63,142 bases of DNA from Psychroflexus salis (GTDB lineage: Bacteria > Bacteroidota > Bacteroidia > Flavobacteriales > Flavobacteriaceae), in assembly GCF_014640175.1 (NCBI RefSeq), contig NZ_BMGL01000015.1, forward strand, positions 1 through 63,142. Direction: 5' to 3'. Below the pieces are notes generated by a model. It did no database searches, was not told the DNA's origin, and saw nothing but the letters and a program-made list of their open reading frames with translations. This document shows, piece by piece, positions 8,449 to 16,720 of the stretch. Position numbers and translations under genes: made by a program. The number at the start of each line of letters is the position of its first letter. Within the stretch, counting starts at the first letter, position 1.

Positions 8449-9108
8449 TTAATTTCGTTCGCCAAAGATAGCACTTCCAATACGAATCATATTGCTTCCG
8501 TGTTTTATTCCCAATTTATAATCGCCGCTCATTCCCATCGATAATATTTTTAAATTTTGGTGTTCTGTTTTTAATTCATCGAAAGTTTTCTTTAAGAAGG
8601 CAAACTCACGTTCAATTTGATCTTTATCTTCTGTAAACGTAGCCATTCCCATTAAACCAACGATTTTTACATGATTAAAATGAGGAATTCTTTCGTCTTG
8701 TAATAAAGCGATTAAATCTTCTTTACTCATGCCAAATTTAGATTCTTCTTCTGCTATTTTTAATTGAAGCAAGCAGCGGATTTCCCGTTCATTTTGTTTG
8801 GCTCTTTTGTTAATTTCTTTTAGTAATTTCATCTTGTCTACAGCGTGAACTAAACTAACATAAGGTGCCATGTACTTTACTTTGTTGGTTTGCACATGGC
8901 CAATCATATGCCATTCAATATCTTTAGGCAAAGCTTCCCACTTATCTGTCATTTCTTGGATTTTATTTTCTCCAAAAATGCGTTGTCCCGTTTGGTAGGC
9001 TTCCATTAAATCTTCGTTGGGTTTAGTTTTCGAAACTGCTACTAATGCTACTTCTTCTGGAATTGTAGACTTAAATGTCTTGATGTTTTTAGATATATTT
9101 ATTGGCAT
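8449..9108 (-). CDS. YggS family pyridoxal phosphate homeostasis protein
   Basis: A 219-residue member of the PLPBP/YggS family, a single-domain TIM barrel that binds pyridoxal 5'-phosphate without known catalysis. The PLP lysine lies in ALVAVSKTKP, and family segments GENKIQEM, WHMIGHVQTNK and LSMGMSGDYKLGI are present. The last includes the phosphate-binding serine. The family is linked to vitamin B6 and amino-acid homeostasis. It lies in a tight minus-strand run, 10 bases after the DUF1015 gene and 10 bases before the exonuclease fusion. Confidence 0.93.
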   Translation of the reverse strand: MPINISKNIKTFKSTIPEEVALVAVSKTKPNEDLMEAYQTGQRIFGENKIQEMTDKWEALPKDIEWHMIGHVQTNKVKYMAPYVSLVHAVDKMKLLKEINKRAKQNEREIRCLLQLKIAEEESKFGMSKEDLIALLQDERIPHFNHVKIVGLMGMATFTEDKDQIEREFAFLKKTFDELKTEHQNLKILSMGMSGDYKLGIKHGSNMIRIGSAIFGERN

Positions 9109-9118
9109 TTTATTTTCT

Positions 9119-10357
9119 TTAAAATTCGTGTATGCAAATTCCGCTTCTTAACTTAGGATCTATATATGTGCTTTTTGGCGGCATACTTAAGCCTTCATCG
9201 GCTATTTGTTTTACTTCTTGTATTTGTACAGGTAACATGCCAAAACCAACAGCATATTTTTTGGCATCTACTTTTCCTTTTACATATGCCATATCTTTTT
9301 GAGCTGGTGCGTAGGTTACACGTTTGTTATTTTTAAAATCGGCTATTCCTAAAATGGGTTTTAAAATGAAGTTATTTAAAATTTGTGCATCTAATTCATC
9401 TAAAGCATTTTGAAATATTTGATGATTTTTCCGAAGGTATAAAGAATAAAACTCACCATCTAAATACATGCTAAAATGATGCTTGTAGGTAGGTTTATAA
9501 TAATCTTGTTTGCGGTTTTCTATCCTGAAAAATTCATCTAATCGTATTAAAAACTCTTCTTTACTTAAGCCGTTTAAATCTTTCACTAACCTATTAAACT
9601 CTCTTATTTTTAATTGATTCTCTGGTATTAAGTAGCTTAAAATGAAATTGTAAGCTTCATTTCCAGTATGTTTATCGTTTTCGAGAGCCATTTCATTACT
9701 TAACATTACCGAAGAAGAAATGCGATGATGACCATCTGCAATATATAAATGTGAAATTTTTGCAATAGCAGTTTCAATTGCTTCAATTTGTGCTAAATCT
9801 TTAATAATCCATACATAATGTGTTTCTCGTGAGGTAGTTGTAAATTCATATTCTGCACGATTTTGAATAACTTCGGCTGTAATTTCATCTAAAGCATTTT
9901 GCTTCGGATAAGTCAACAAAACCGGATCGGTATTAAATCTTACAGTTTTTAAATAGTTTGTAAAAAGCGAAACTCTTTTAGATAATGTTTCTTCGTGGCG
10001 TTTTATTTTATTCTGATTATAGTCTTCTGCGTGGCAACAGCCTACAAAACCAGAAAAAATATCTCCATTTCGGTAATGAATTTGGTGTAACAAAAATACC
10101 GCTTGCTCTTCAGTTTTAAAAATTTCGTCTTCTTTAAACTCTAAAAAGCGATTTTTTACTAAACTAAAGCGTTGTTTTCCTGAAATTTCCTTTTTGTATT
10201 TGTAACCTGGATTTACAATATGCAAAAACGAAAATGGATTATGCTCCAATCTTGCTTCACGCTCCTTTTTAGTATAACTTTCGTAAGGGCGTGAAGCCAT
10301 TAAACTTATTTTCGTTCGGGTTGGTCTTGTTGCCTTAAATGCGCAGAATTTTGGCAT
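9119..10357 (-). CDS. DUF1015 family protein
   Basis: The 412-residue protein fits the DUF1015 family (often described as SerK-like, with kinase or ParB-related folds). The N-terminus FCAFKATRPT, the region SRPYESYTKKE, the segment HLYIADGHHRISSSVML near residue 210 and PAQKDMAYV near the C-terminus are typical. ADGHHR resembles the motif of free-serine kinases in the SerK/ParB superfamily, so ATP/ADP-dependent phosphorylation of a small molecule is possible but not established. It lies one base downstream of the dehydrogenase gene in the same operon. Confidence 0.85.
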   Translation of the reverse strand: MPKFCAFKATRPTRTKISLMASRPYESYTKKEREARLEHNPFSFLHIVNPGYKYKKEISGKQRFSLVKNRFLEFKEDEIFKTEEQAVFLLHQIHYRNGDIFSGFVGCCHAEDYNQNKIKRHEETLSKRVSLFTNYLKTVRFNTDPVLLTYPKQNALDEITAEVIQNRAEYEFTTTSRETHYVWIIKDLAQIEAIETAIAKISHLYIADGHHRISSSVMLSNEMALENDKHTGNEAYNFILSYLIPENQLKIREFNRLVKDLNGLSKEEFLIRLDEFFRIENRKQDYYKPTYKHHFSMYLDGEFYSLYLRKNHQIFQNALDELDAQILNNFILKPILGIADFKNNKRVTYAPAQKDMAYVKGKVDAKKYAVGFGMLPVQIQEVKQIADEGLSMPPKSTYIDPKLRSGICIHEF

Positions 10358-10358
10358 T

Positions 10359-11249
10359 TTAGTTGGTAAATTGACTAGAAACTATTTCTGCTTTTTTGCT
10401 TTCGCTATAATCGTAAAACCCTTCACCCGATTTTACACCCATTTTACCAGCACGTACCATGTTTACTAATAATGGACAGGGAGCATATTTTGGGTTTTTA
10501 AATCCATCGTACATTACTTCTAAAATGGAAAGACAAACATCTAAACCAATAAAATCTGCTAATTGCAGTGGTCCCATTGGGTGTGCCATTCCTAACTTCA
10601 TAACCGTATCAATTTCTTCAACTCCAGCTACACCTGTATATAATGTTTCTATGGCTTCATTGATCATGGGCATTAAAATTCGGTTAGCTACAAAGCCAGG
10701 ATAATCATTCACTTCTGTAGGTACTTTTTTTAAGTTTTTTGCCATGGCTACCACTTTATCGTTGGTTTCGTTGGAAGTATTATATCCACGAATAATTTCA
10801 ACCAATTTCATAATCGGAACAGGATTCATAAAGTGCATTCCAATTACTCGATCAGGCCGTTGTGTTACAGCAGCAATTTTAGTAATCGGAATAGAAGATG
10901 TGTTGGTTGATAAAATGCAATTTTCAGGACAAACCTTATCTAAAGTTTTAAAAATGTCTAGTTTGATATTTTCATTTTCTGAAGCTGCTTCAACAACTAA
11001 ATCTGCTGTTTTTGCACCTTCTTCAAGCTGGGTATAAGTTGTAATATTATTTAAAGTTGAAGTTTTATCGTATTCACTTATTTTTTCTTTAGCCAGCATT
11101 CGGTCTAAATTTTTGGTGATGGTTGCAATACCACGTTCTAAACTTTCTTGGCTAAGGTCTACCAAATTTACTTTGTATCCAAATTGTGCAAAGGTGTGGG
11201 CAATTCCATTTCCCATTGTTCCTGCACCGATTACGGTTATATTTTTCAT
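10359..11249 (-). CDS. 3-hydroxyacyl-CoA (3-hydroxybutyryl-CoA) dehydrogenase
   Basis: This 296-residue protein is a stand-alone L-3-hydroxyacyl-CoA dehydrogenase. It has an N-terminal Rossmann fold (GAGTMGNGIAHTFA) and the catalytic segment STNTSSIPITKIA...HFMNPVPIMKLVEII with its His and Asn. The C-terminal helical domain contains PGFVANRILMPMINEA and ends in GEGFYDYS. It oxidises 3-hydroxyacyl-CoA with NAD(P)+ in short-chain fatty-acid metabolism. The length matches the Hbd/PaaH type without a fused hydratase. Confidence 0.92.
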   Translation of the reverse strand: MKNITVIGAGTMGNGIAHTFAQFGYKVNLVDLSQESLERGIATITKNLDRMLAKEKISEYDKTSTLNNITTYTQLEEGAKTADLVVEAASENENIKLDIFKTLDKVCPENCILSTNTSSIPITKIAAVTQRPDRVIGMHFMNPVPIMKLVEIIRGYNTSNETNDKVVAMAKNLKKVPTEVNDYPGFVANRILMPMINEAIETLYTGVAGVEEIDTVMKLGMAHPMGPLQLADFIGLDVCLSILEVMYDGFKNPKYAPCPLLVNMVRAGKMGVKSGEGFYDYSESKKAEIVSSQFTN

Positions 11250-11344
11250 TACTTTTTTATTTTAGTTTCTATCTTCCTATCTCTAACTCTTTCCAAAGGA
11301 AAGAAGACAATATTTTACTAACTATTCACTACTCACACTAAAAA

Positions 11345-12310
11345 TTATTTCCCAAAAGCATCAATTACTTGCATAGCCACTTTTAGTGCTTTTGTACCAT
11401 CTTCTAAGTTTACGATGGGTCGTGTTTTATGTTCAATGGCATCAGCAAAAGTTTCTAATTCATCTAAAATAGCATTGTTGCTGCCTACATCAGGATTGTC
11501 GAAATAAATTTGCTTTTTAACACCTTCTGCGTTTTGCAAAACCATGTCGAAGTCTCCTGGATTTTCTGGGGCATCTTTCATTTTAACCACTTCAATTTGC
11601 TTTTCAAGAAAATCTACAGAAATGTAAGCGTCTTTTTGAAAAAATCTAGACTTCCGCATATTTTTTAAAGAAATTCGACTTGCTGTTAAATTGGCAACAC
11701 AGCCATTCTCGAATTGAATTCGGGCATTAGCGATATCTGGAGTGTCAGAAATTACCGAAACTCCAGAAGCATTAACTTGCTTTACCTCCGATTTTACAAC
11801 ACTTAAAATGGCATCGATGTCATGAATCATTAAATCCAAAACTACCGGTACATCTGTACCACGTGGGTTAAATTCTGCTAGGCGATGCGTTTCTATAAAC
11901 ATAGGGTTTTCAATTTTAGAAATCGCTGCCCTAAATGCTGGATTAAAACGCTCTACATGTCCTACTTGTCCCAGAACCTTGTGCTTTTTAGCAAGTGTAA
12001 TTAATTGATTTGCTTCTGCTACTGTATTAGTAATGGGTTTTTCTAAGAATACATGCTTCCCTTTTTCTATAGCTTTTTTGGCCATCTCAAAATGAGAAAG
12101 TGTTGGTGTTACAATATCTATAACATCTACTTCCTCAAGTAATTGCTGATAATCTGAATAATAAGAGTAACCAAATTCAGTTTGTACTTTTTGAGCATAT
12201 TCAGGATTTACATCGTAAAAGCCAATTAATTGATATTTAGTAGATTCATTTAGTAAACGCAGGTGTATTTTTCCAAGATGTCCCGCGCCTAAGACGCCAA
12301 TTTTAAGCAT
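11345..12310 (-). CDS. Gfo/Idh/MocA family oxidoreductase
   Basis: The 321-residue product has an N-terminal NAD(P)-binding Rossmann fold (IGVLGAGHLGKIHL), the family signature EKPITNTVAEA with its conserved lysine, and a C-terminal alpha/beta domain with a DLMIHDIDAI segment. Substrate is probably a sugar or sugar-nucleotide derivative but cannot be named. An upstream ATG at 12355 is in frame, but it lies beyond the -7 box (12328-12335), and the family begins at MLKIGVLG, so 12310 is chosen. Confidence 0.88.
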   Translation of the reverse strand: MLKIGVLGAGHLGKIHLRLLNESTKYQLIGFYDVNPEYAQKVQTEFGYSYYSDYQQLLEEVDVIDIVTPTLSHFEMAKKAIEKGKHVFLEKPITNTVAEANQLITLAKKHKVLGQVGHVERFNPAFRAAISKIENPMFIETHRLAEFNPRGTDVPVVLDLMIHDIDAILSVVKSEVKQVNASGVSVISDTPDIANARIQFENGCVANLTASRISLKNMRKSRFFQKDAYISVDFLEKQIEVVKMKDAPENPGDFDMVLQNAEGVKKQIYFDNPDVGSNNAILDELETFADAIEHKTRPIVNLEDGTKALKVAMQVIDAFGK

Positions 12311-12327
12311 ATATTTTTGATTTCTCA

Positions 12328-12335
12328 CAAAGGTA
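12328..12335 (-). promoter_or_regulatory. -7 promoter box of the Gfo/Idh/MocA gene
   Basis: The minus strand reads TACCTTTG, matching TAnnTTTG. With the spacing seen at rnpB the transcript would begin near 12324, 14 bases before the ATG at 12310, which supports that start. Confidence 0.45.
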
Positions 12336-12484
12336 GCATTCTTTTTTAGTTTCAATAATTAGATACTAATTTTTAAGAAATTACTAGTTTTATACTAATG
12401 TTTTTTCTGATTTTTTGCTTGTACAAATCTATTTTTTACTGCTTCTTATTGTTTGTATTTGATTATTTATTGCCAAGTAATACC

Positions 12485-12492
12485 TACTTTTG
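12485..12492 (+). promoter_or_regulatory. Promoter of rnpB
   Basis: TACTTTTG matches TAnnTTTG and ends three bases before the 5' end of the RNase P RNA predicted from its P1 helix (12496). This gives a local calibration of the box-to-transcription-start distance. A TTTG at 12458-12461 could be the -33 element, with a spacer of 23 bases, slightly longer than usual. Confidence 0.65.
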
Positions 12493-12495
12493 CGC

Positions 12496-12818
12496 AGCAG
12501 ACCGCCTTATCGCTGTTCATCTAAATTTTATTTTCGATGAAAAGAGGAAAGTCCGGACACCAAAGCATGGCATAGCGGGTAACGCCCGTCATCTTAATTT
12601 TTAAGATAGGACAAGTGCAACAGAAAGGATGTACAGGTAATGCTGTAGTGAAATCAGGTAAACTCTATGCGGTGAAATACCATGTAAACCAAGGCTTGAG
12701 ACTTATGCGGTTAACTTGGAGGGTAGGTAGCTTGAACGTATGAGTAATTGTGCGTCTAGATAAATGATAAGGATTCCGATAAATATCGGAATACAGAATC
12801 CGGCTTATAGGTCTGCTT
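12496..12818 (+). ncRNA. rnpB: RNase P RNA, bacterial type A
   Basis: This is the catalytic RNA that removes 5' leaders from pre-tRNAs. The conserved core GAGGAAAGTCCGGACACC lies near 12542, and the 3' conserved ACAGAATCCGGCTTATAGG begins near 12794. The ends pair to form P1 (AGCAGACC at 12496-12503 with GGTCTGCT at 12811-12818). A T tract follows at 12818-12825 as the terminator. A GGATTCCGATAAATATCGG segment before the 3' core forms a local hairpin. The gene sits alone between minus-strand genes. The 68-codon open frame crossing its 5' part is spurious. Confidence 0.95.
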
Positions 12819-12900
12819 TTTTTATTTTTTCTTTAAGCTTCTCCATATAATCTTTGTTTTTTTGCTTTTGTACTTAATTGGTCGTACTGGTGTAGCATGA

Positions 12901-13359
12901 CTACTTTTTTACGCGAACCGAATCGGGTACTAACTGCGTATAGTCACCATTATTTCGAATTACATCGCGAACAATAGAAGAGGAGATGTAGCTTTTTCCG
13001 CTAGAAGTTAGCAAGAAAACCGTTTCAATTTTTTCAAGTTTTCGGTTGGTATGCGCAATGGCTTTTTCAAATTCGAAGTCGGCTGGATTTCTTAACCCAC
13101 GTAAAATAAAATCCGCATTTTTCTTTTTGCAGTAATCTACTGTTAAACCTTGGTAAGTTTCAATTTTAATTTTAGGTTCATTTTGAAATGTGTTTTGTAA
13201 AAAAGCTTTTCGTTCATCTAAACTAAACATGTATTTTTTGTTTGCATTTACGCCAATCGCCAAAATCAATTCATCAAATAAGGTTAAACCACGCAAGATA
13301 ATATCTACATGACCATTGGTTATTGGATCGAAAGATCCTGGAAAAACTGCTCGTTTCAT
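12901..13359 (-). CDS. coaD: Phosphopantetheine adenylyltransferase
   Basis: CoaD transfers AMP from ATP to 4'-phosphopantetheine, the step before CoaE. The 152-residue length is typical. The nucleotidyltransferase motif GSFDPITNGHVDI (the TxGH form of HIGH) is at the N-terminus. RGLRNPADFEFE and the C-terminal ISSSIVRDV motif complete the active site. It is on the same strand as ddl, 88 bases downstream of it. Confidence 0.95.
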   Translation of the reverse strand: MKRAVFPGSFDPITNGHVDIILRGLTLFDELILAIGVNANKKYMFSLDERKAFLQNTFQNEPKIKIETYQGLTVDYCKKKNADFILRGLRNPADFEFEKAIAHTNRKLEKIETVFLLTSSGKSYISSSIVRDVIRNNGDYTQLVPDSVRVKK

Positions 13360-13447
13360 ACTTCAAGTTATTATTCGAAAATACAAAAATTATCCATGCT
13401 TTACCAACATGTTGAGCTTTACGGTAATAAATGTACTTTTTTGAAAT

Positions 13448-14431
13448 TTAATCTTCTGTTTTTAAAGCTTCTATTATTGCTTCATCAAACAAGTTAGTTA
13501 GCGAGATTCCAGCTGCTTTAGCTTGTTGTGGAAGCAGACTTGCTTCAGTTAAGCCCGGGCAAGTGTTTACTTCTAAAAAGTGAGCTTTGTTATTATGAAA
13601 AATAAATTCAGAACGAGTAAAACCTTTCAATTTAAGTACTTTAAATACTTTTTTAGCTAGATTTTGAACTTCTTGAGTTTGTTGTTCTGAAATTAGTGCA
13701 GGAGTAATTTCTTGAGATTTTCCAAGGTATTTGGCGTCGTAATCGAAAAATTCATTTTCTGAAATAATTTGCGTTACCGGAAGAGCTAAAACTTCATTTT
13801 TATAATTTATAACACCAACTGAAACTTCTACACCATCTAAAAAAGATTCAACTAAAACTTCATCGTCTTCTTGAAATGAAAATTCAATTGCTTCAATTAT
13901 GTCTGATTTTTTCTTAACTTTTGAAATACCAAAGCTACTTCCAGCTCGATTGGCTTTCACAAAACAGGGTAAGCCTACTTTTTGTATAATTTCATCTACA
14001 TTAATTTTATCACCTTTATTAATGAAATAGTTATTTGCTGTAGGAATTCCATGTGGTTTTAAAACAGAAATACAATCTCTTTTGTTGAAGGTTAAGGCTG
14101 CTTGATAGTAATTGCAAGTGGTTTGAGCAATTCCAAGCATATTTAAATAAGCCTGCAGTAAACCGTCTTCTCCTGGTGTACCGTGAATGGTATTAAAAAC
14201 TACATCAAATTTAATTTTTTCCCCGTCTATATTAAATGAAAAATCCGACCGATCTATATTGTGTTTATTTCCTTTTGAATCTACTATAAACCAATTGTTT
14301 TTTAGTAAATGAGCTCGGTAAACTTCATATTTATTTGTGGGTAAATGTTGGTAAACTACTTCGCCACTTTTAAGTGAAATTTGGGCTTCGGTAGAATATC
14401 CACCCATGGCAACTGCAACTATTTTTTTCAT
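13448..14431 (-). CDS. ddl: D-alanine--D-alanine ligase
   Basis: Ddl joins two D-alanines with ATP to supply the end of the peptidoglycan stem peptide. The 327-residue ATP-grasp protein shows the N-terminal MGGYSTE segment, HGTPGEDGLLQAYL, the phosphate-binding loop KANRAGSSFGISKVK and EVNTCPGLTEASL with metal- and substrate-binding residues. The inverted order with coaD and an acyltransferase gene suggests a cell-envelope cluster. It lies 24 bases after the acyltransferase gene. Confidence 0.95.
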   Translation of the reverse strand: MKKIVAVAMGGYSTEAQISLKSGEVVYQHLPTNKYEVYRAHLLKNNWFIVDSKGNKHNIDRSDFSFNIDGEKIKFDVVFNTIHGTPGEDGLLQAYLNMLGIAQTTCNYYQAALTFNKRDCISVLKPHGIPTANNYFINKGDKINVDEIIQKVGLPCFVKANRAGSSFGISKVKKKSDIIEAIEFSFQEDDEVLVESFLDGVEVSVGVINYKNEVLALPVTQIISENEFFDYDAKYLGKSQEITPALISEQQTQEVQNLAKKVFKVLKLKGFTRSEFIFHNNKAHFLEVNTCPGLTEASLLPQQAKAAGISLTNLFDEAIIEALKTED

Positions 14432-14455
14432 TTTAAGTAAGTTCGATGTTCTTAT

Positions 14456-15325
14456 TTACAAGTGTTTCCAACGTTTATGGGTCCAAAAATACAATTCTGG
14501 TGTTTCTTTAATTTCTTCTTCAACTAATTGGAAGTAACGATCTGTAATTTCAAAATTCTTGAAAGATTTTGGTTCGCTTGTAATTTGTTTTATCTCAGCT
14601 TCGTAATAACCGCGTTTTACTTTTTTTACATGAATAAACGCCAGTGCTAAGTCGTGCTTTTTAGCAAAAATTTCGGTACCCACAAACATGGGTGAATCCA
14701 GCCCCATAAATTTACCCCAATATGCATTTTTTGTATGCCTGGGGGCTTGGTCAGCAATCATTCCATAGTTTACTAATTGGTTGTTTTTGCTATGTTGCTT
14801 TATTAAATTAGCAATTTCATTTTTATCGATTAGTTCAATAAAAAACTTACCGCGAATATCTTTTGCTAATTGATCGAAGTATGGATTTCTAATGCGTTTA
14901 TAAATTCCAAATCCTTCACGTTGGGTTGGGCAGAGCTGAAAAGATGTCATCCATTCAAAATTAGCATGATGGCCAGCTAAGTAAACTATGCTTTTTTGGT
15001 GTTTTTCTATATCCGCTATAATTTCAGGATTTGTAAATTTAAATCTATTTTTCATGGTTTCTGCATTCATGCTTAAGCTCTTGATCATTTCAAGATACAA
15101 ATCGCAAAAATGCCTATAAAATTTCTTTTCAATTTTTAGTAATTCTGTTTTGTTTTTATGGGGAAAGCAAAGGTTTAAATTTTTTCGAACAACATTTTTG
15201 CGATAGCCTATAAGGTGATATACTATATAAAACAGCATATTAGATAAGGCATAAATAACAGGAAAAGGTAATATGGAAATAAACCATAATACGGGATACG
15301 TTAAATAAAAAACAAGTGCTTTCAA
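14456..15325 (-). CDS. LpxL/HtrB-like lysophospholipid or lipid A acyltransferase
   Basis: The protein has an N-terminal membrane helix and the acyltransferase H-x4-E motif in AGHHANFEW near residue 125. It also has the family segment ADQAPRHTKNAYWGKFMG with the GxxxP-type follow-up MFVGTEIFAKK, and a C-terminal HKRWKH. It probably adds a secondary acyl chain to lipid A or acylates an aminolipid. The in-frame TTG at 15346 coincides with the G of a minus-strand -7 box, so it could hardly be transcribed. The TTG at 15325 (MKALVFYLTYPVL) gives 289 residues and is preferred, with moderate certainty. Confidence 0.88.
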   Translation of the reverse strand: MKALVFYLTYPVLWFISILPFPVIYALSNMLFYIVYHLIGYRKNVVRKNLNLCFPHKNKTELLKIEKKFYRHFCDLYLEMIKSLSMNAETMKNRFKFTNPEIIADIEKHQKSIVYLAGHHANFEWMTSFQLCPTQREGFGIYKRIRNPYFDQLAKDIRGKFFIELIDKNEIANLIKQHSKNNQLVNYGMIADQAPRHTKNAYWGKFMGLDSPMFVGTEIFAKKHDLALAFIHVKKVKRGYYEAEIKQITSEPKSFKNFEITDRYFQLVEEEIKETPELYFWTHKRWKHL

Positions 15326-15343
15326 GCTTATGAAAATTTTGTT

Positions 15344-15362
15344 CAAATATATGTTATATTTG
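15344..15362. promoter_or_regulatory. Symmetric divergent promoter (acyltransferase / rhomboid)
   Basis: Two exact -7 boxes face away from each other with only three bases between them: minus-strand TATATTTG at 15344-15351 and plus-strand TATATTTG at 15355-15362. Using the rnpB spacing, starts fall near 15340 (minus) and 15366 (plus). The 19-base block is a perfect inverted repeat of the two boxes. Confidence 0.5.
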
Positions 15363-15382
15363 ACTTTTTAGGTATACATCTT

Positions 15383-16033
15383 ATGAATTCGAGCATACAA
15401 CTTATTACTTTACTTATAATAGCTGCAAATGTAATTGTTTCATTTAAGGGTTTTAAAGATTACAGTTTTTTTCATCAATATAAATTCAACATAGCTCAAC
15501 TTAAGAACCAAAATTATAAAATTTTACTTACTTCTGGGTTTTTACATGTAGATACAACTCACTTACTGGTAAATATGTTAACGCTTTATTTTTTTGCTAA
15601 TACCGTGTTATTTAATCTAGGTGTAATTGGGTTTTTAGCTATTTATTTTGGAAGCTTGATACTGGGAAATTATTTATCCTATTTTTTTCATAAAAATAAC
15701 AATGCATATGCTGCTGTGGGAGCAAGTGGAGCAGTGGTTGGGGTTTTATATAGTGCAATTTTGCTTCAACCTGATATGATGCTTGGCTTATTCTTTATAA
15801 TACCTATACCTGCTTATGTTTTTGGAATAGGTTACTTATTGTATTCTATTTACGCCATGAAAAAACAAAACGATAGCATAGGACACGATGCACATTTTGG
15901 GGGTGCTATGGGTGGTTTTTTTATTACATTAGCTTTACAACCCCAACTTTTTTCTCAGAATTTACTTATGGTAGTTTTATTAGCCATACCCATTTTACTA
16001 CTGTTTGTTTTAAAAAAAATTAATAAAATATAA
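15383..16033 (+). CDS. Rhomboid family intramembrane serine protease
   Basis: The 216-residue polytopic protein has about six membrane helices and the rhomboid features. HVDTTHLLVNMLTLYFF carries the conserved His/Asn pattern of helix 2, AAVGASGAVVG the catalytic serine in GxSG, and HDAHFGGAMGG the catalytic histidine. Rhomboids cleave transmembrane substrates within the bilayer; the substrate here is unknown. The following small membrane-protein gene starts one base after its stop, suggesting co-transcription. Confidence 0.92.
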   Translation: MNSSIQLITLLIIAANVIVSFKGFKDYSFFHQYKFNIAQLKNQNYKILLTSGFLHVDTTHLLVNMLTLYFFANTVLFNLGVIGFLAIYFGSLILGNYLSYFFHKNNNAYAAVGASGAVVGVLYSAILLQPDMMLGLFFIIPIPAYVFGIGYLLYSIYAMKKQNDSIGHDAHFGGAMGGFFITLALQPQLFSQNLLMVVLLAIPILLLFVLKKINKI

Positions 16034-16034
16034 T

Positions 16035-16568
16035 ATGATTAAGCCAATTTATAAAATGTATTTTAATGTTATAGTTGTTCAATCTATTCTTTATGCTTTG
16101 GTTTTTTTTATTTTCGAAACCATAAGTACAACTAATAACCCAACCCGATTTATGATTTTTTGGGTACCTGTTATTTTTAGCGTATTTGTTAGTTTGTTAC
16201 TTGTAAAATCTATGATTACAAGAATTAAAAGAAACGGAGTGCAAGAAATTAATTACAAAAATTACATTGTTTCTGTGGTTCGAAATGTTACACCACCACT
16301 TTTAAATAAAGATGAATTTAGAAAAGAAATTGAAAAAGATGATATTTTAAATAATTGTAACTTAACCGAAATTGATCAAAATAGGATGCAACTTATTATT
16401 CCATATTCTATTTTTTTAACAGAAATAATTTTTATAGATTTTGAAAAACATGAATTAAAATTATGTGCAAAGCCAAGTATTTGGTATATATATGGACCTT
16501 ACGGTGGTGGAGTACAAAAAATTGGCTACTTAGAAAGCGTAATACAAGATCACTATAAAAAAGATTAA
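16035..16568 (+). CDS. Hypothetical membrane protein downstream of rhomboid
   Basis: I do not recognise this 177-residue protein. It has two N-terminal membrane helices (about 8-30 and 36-56, containing IFWVPVIFSVFVSLLLV). A cytoplasmic domain of about 120 residues follows, ending with the motif YGPYGGGVQKIGYL. It starts one base after the rhomboid gene and is followed by a strong terminator, so the two make a unit. A role with or under the rhomboid protease is conceivable but only by location. Confidence 0.75.
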   Translation: MIKPIYKMYFNVIVVQSILYALVFFIFETISTTNNPTRFMIFWVPVIFSVFVSLLLVKSMITRIKRNGVQEINYKNYIVSVVRNVTPPLLNKDEFRKEIEKDDILNNCNLTEIDQNRMQLIIPYSIFLTEIIFIDFEKHELKLCAKPSIWYIYGPYGGGVQKIGYLESVIQDHYKKD

Positions 16569-16655
16569 TCTTACAAATTTGATTTGAAGTTTTAGCTTTT
16601 AAAATCAAGATATTCTTTAACTCTTGGTTTGACCGTTATAATGCCTAAAAATAAT

Positions 16656-16690
16656 AATCCGTCTCAATTCAAACTGAGACGGATTTTTTT
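16656..16690. terminator. Bidirectional terminator at the edge of the PUL
   Basis: An 11-bp perfect stem (16656-16666 with 16675-16685) with an eight-base loop is followed on the plus strand by seven Ts and on the minus strand by an A/T-rich ATTATTATTTTT tail. It lies between the end of the rhomboid unit and the end of the SusCDE-amylase operon and can serve both. Confidence 0.85.
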
Positions 16691-16720
16691 GGATAATTCA
16701 GACAATTAAAAAAAATACAT

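Noticed and set aside
12311-12355. Upstream ATG of the Gfo/Idh/MocA gene
   Set aside because: It lies upstream of the predicted promoter box, and the Rossmann fold starts at the later ATG.
12398-12604. 68-codon plus-strand frame
   Set aside because: It runs into the 5' part of the RNase P RNA gene and crosses its promoter; there is no protein-like pattern.
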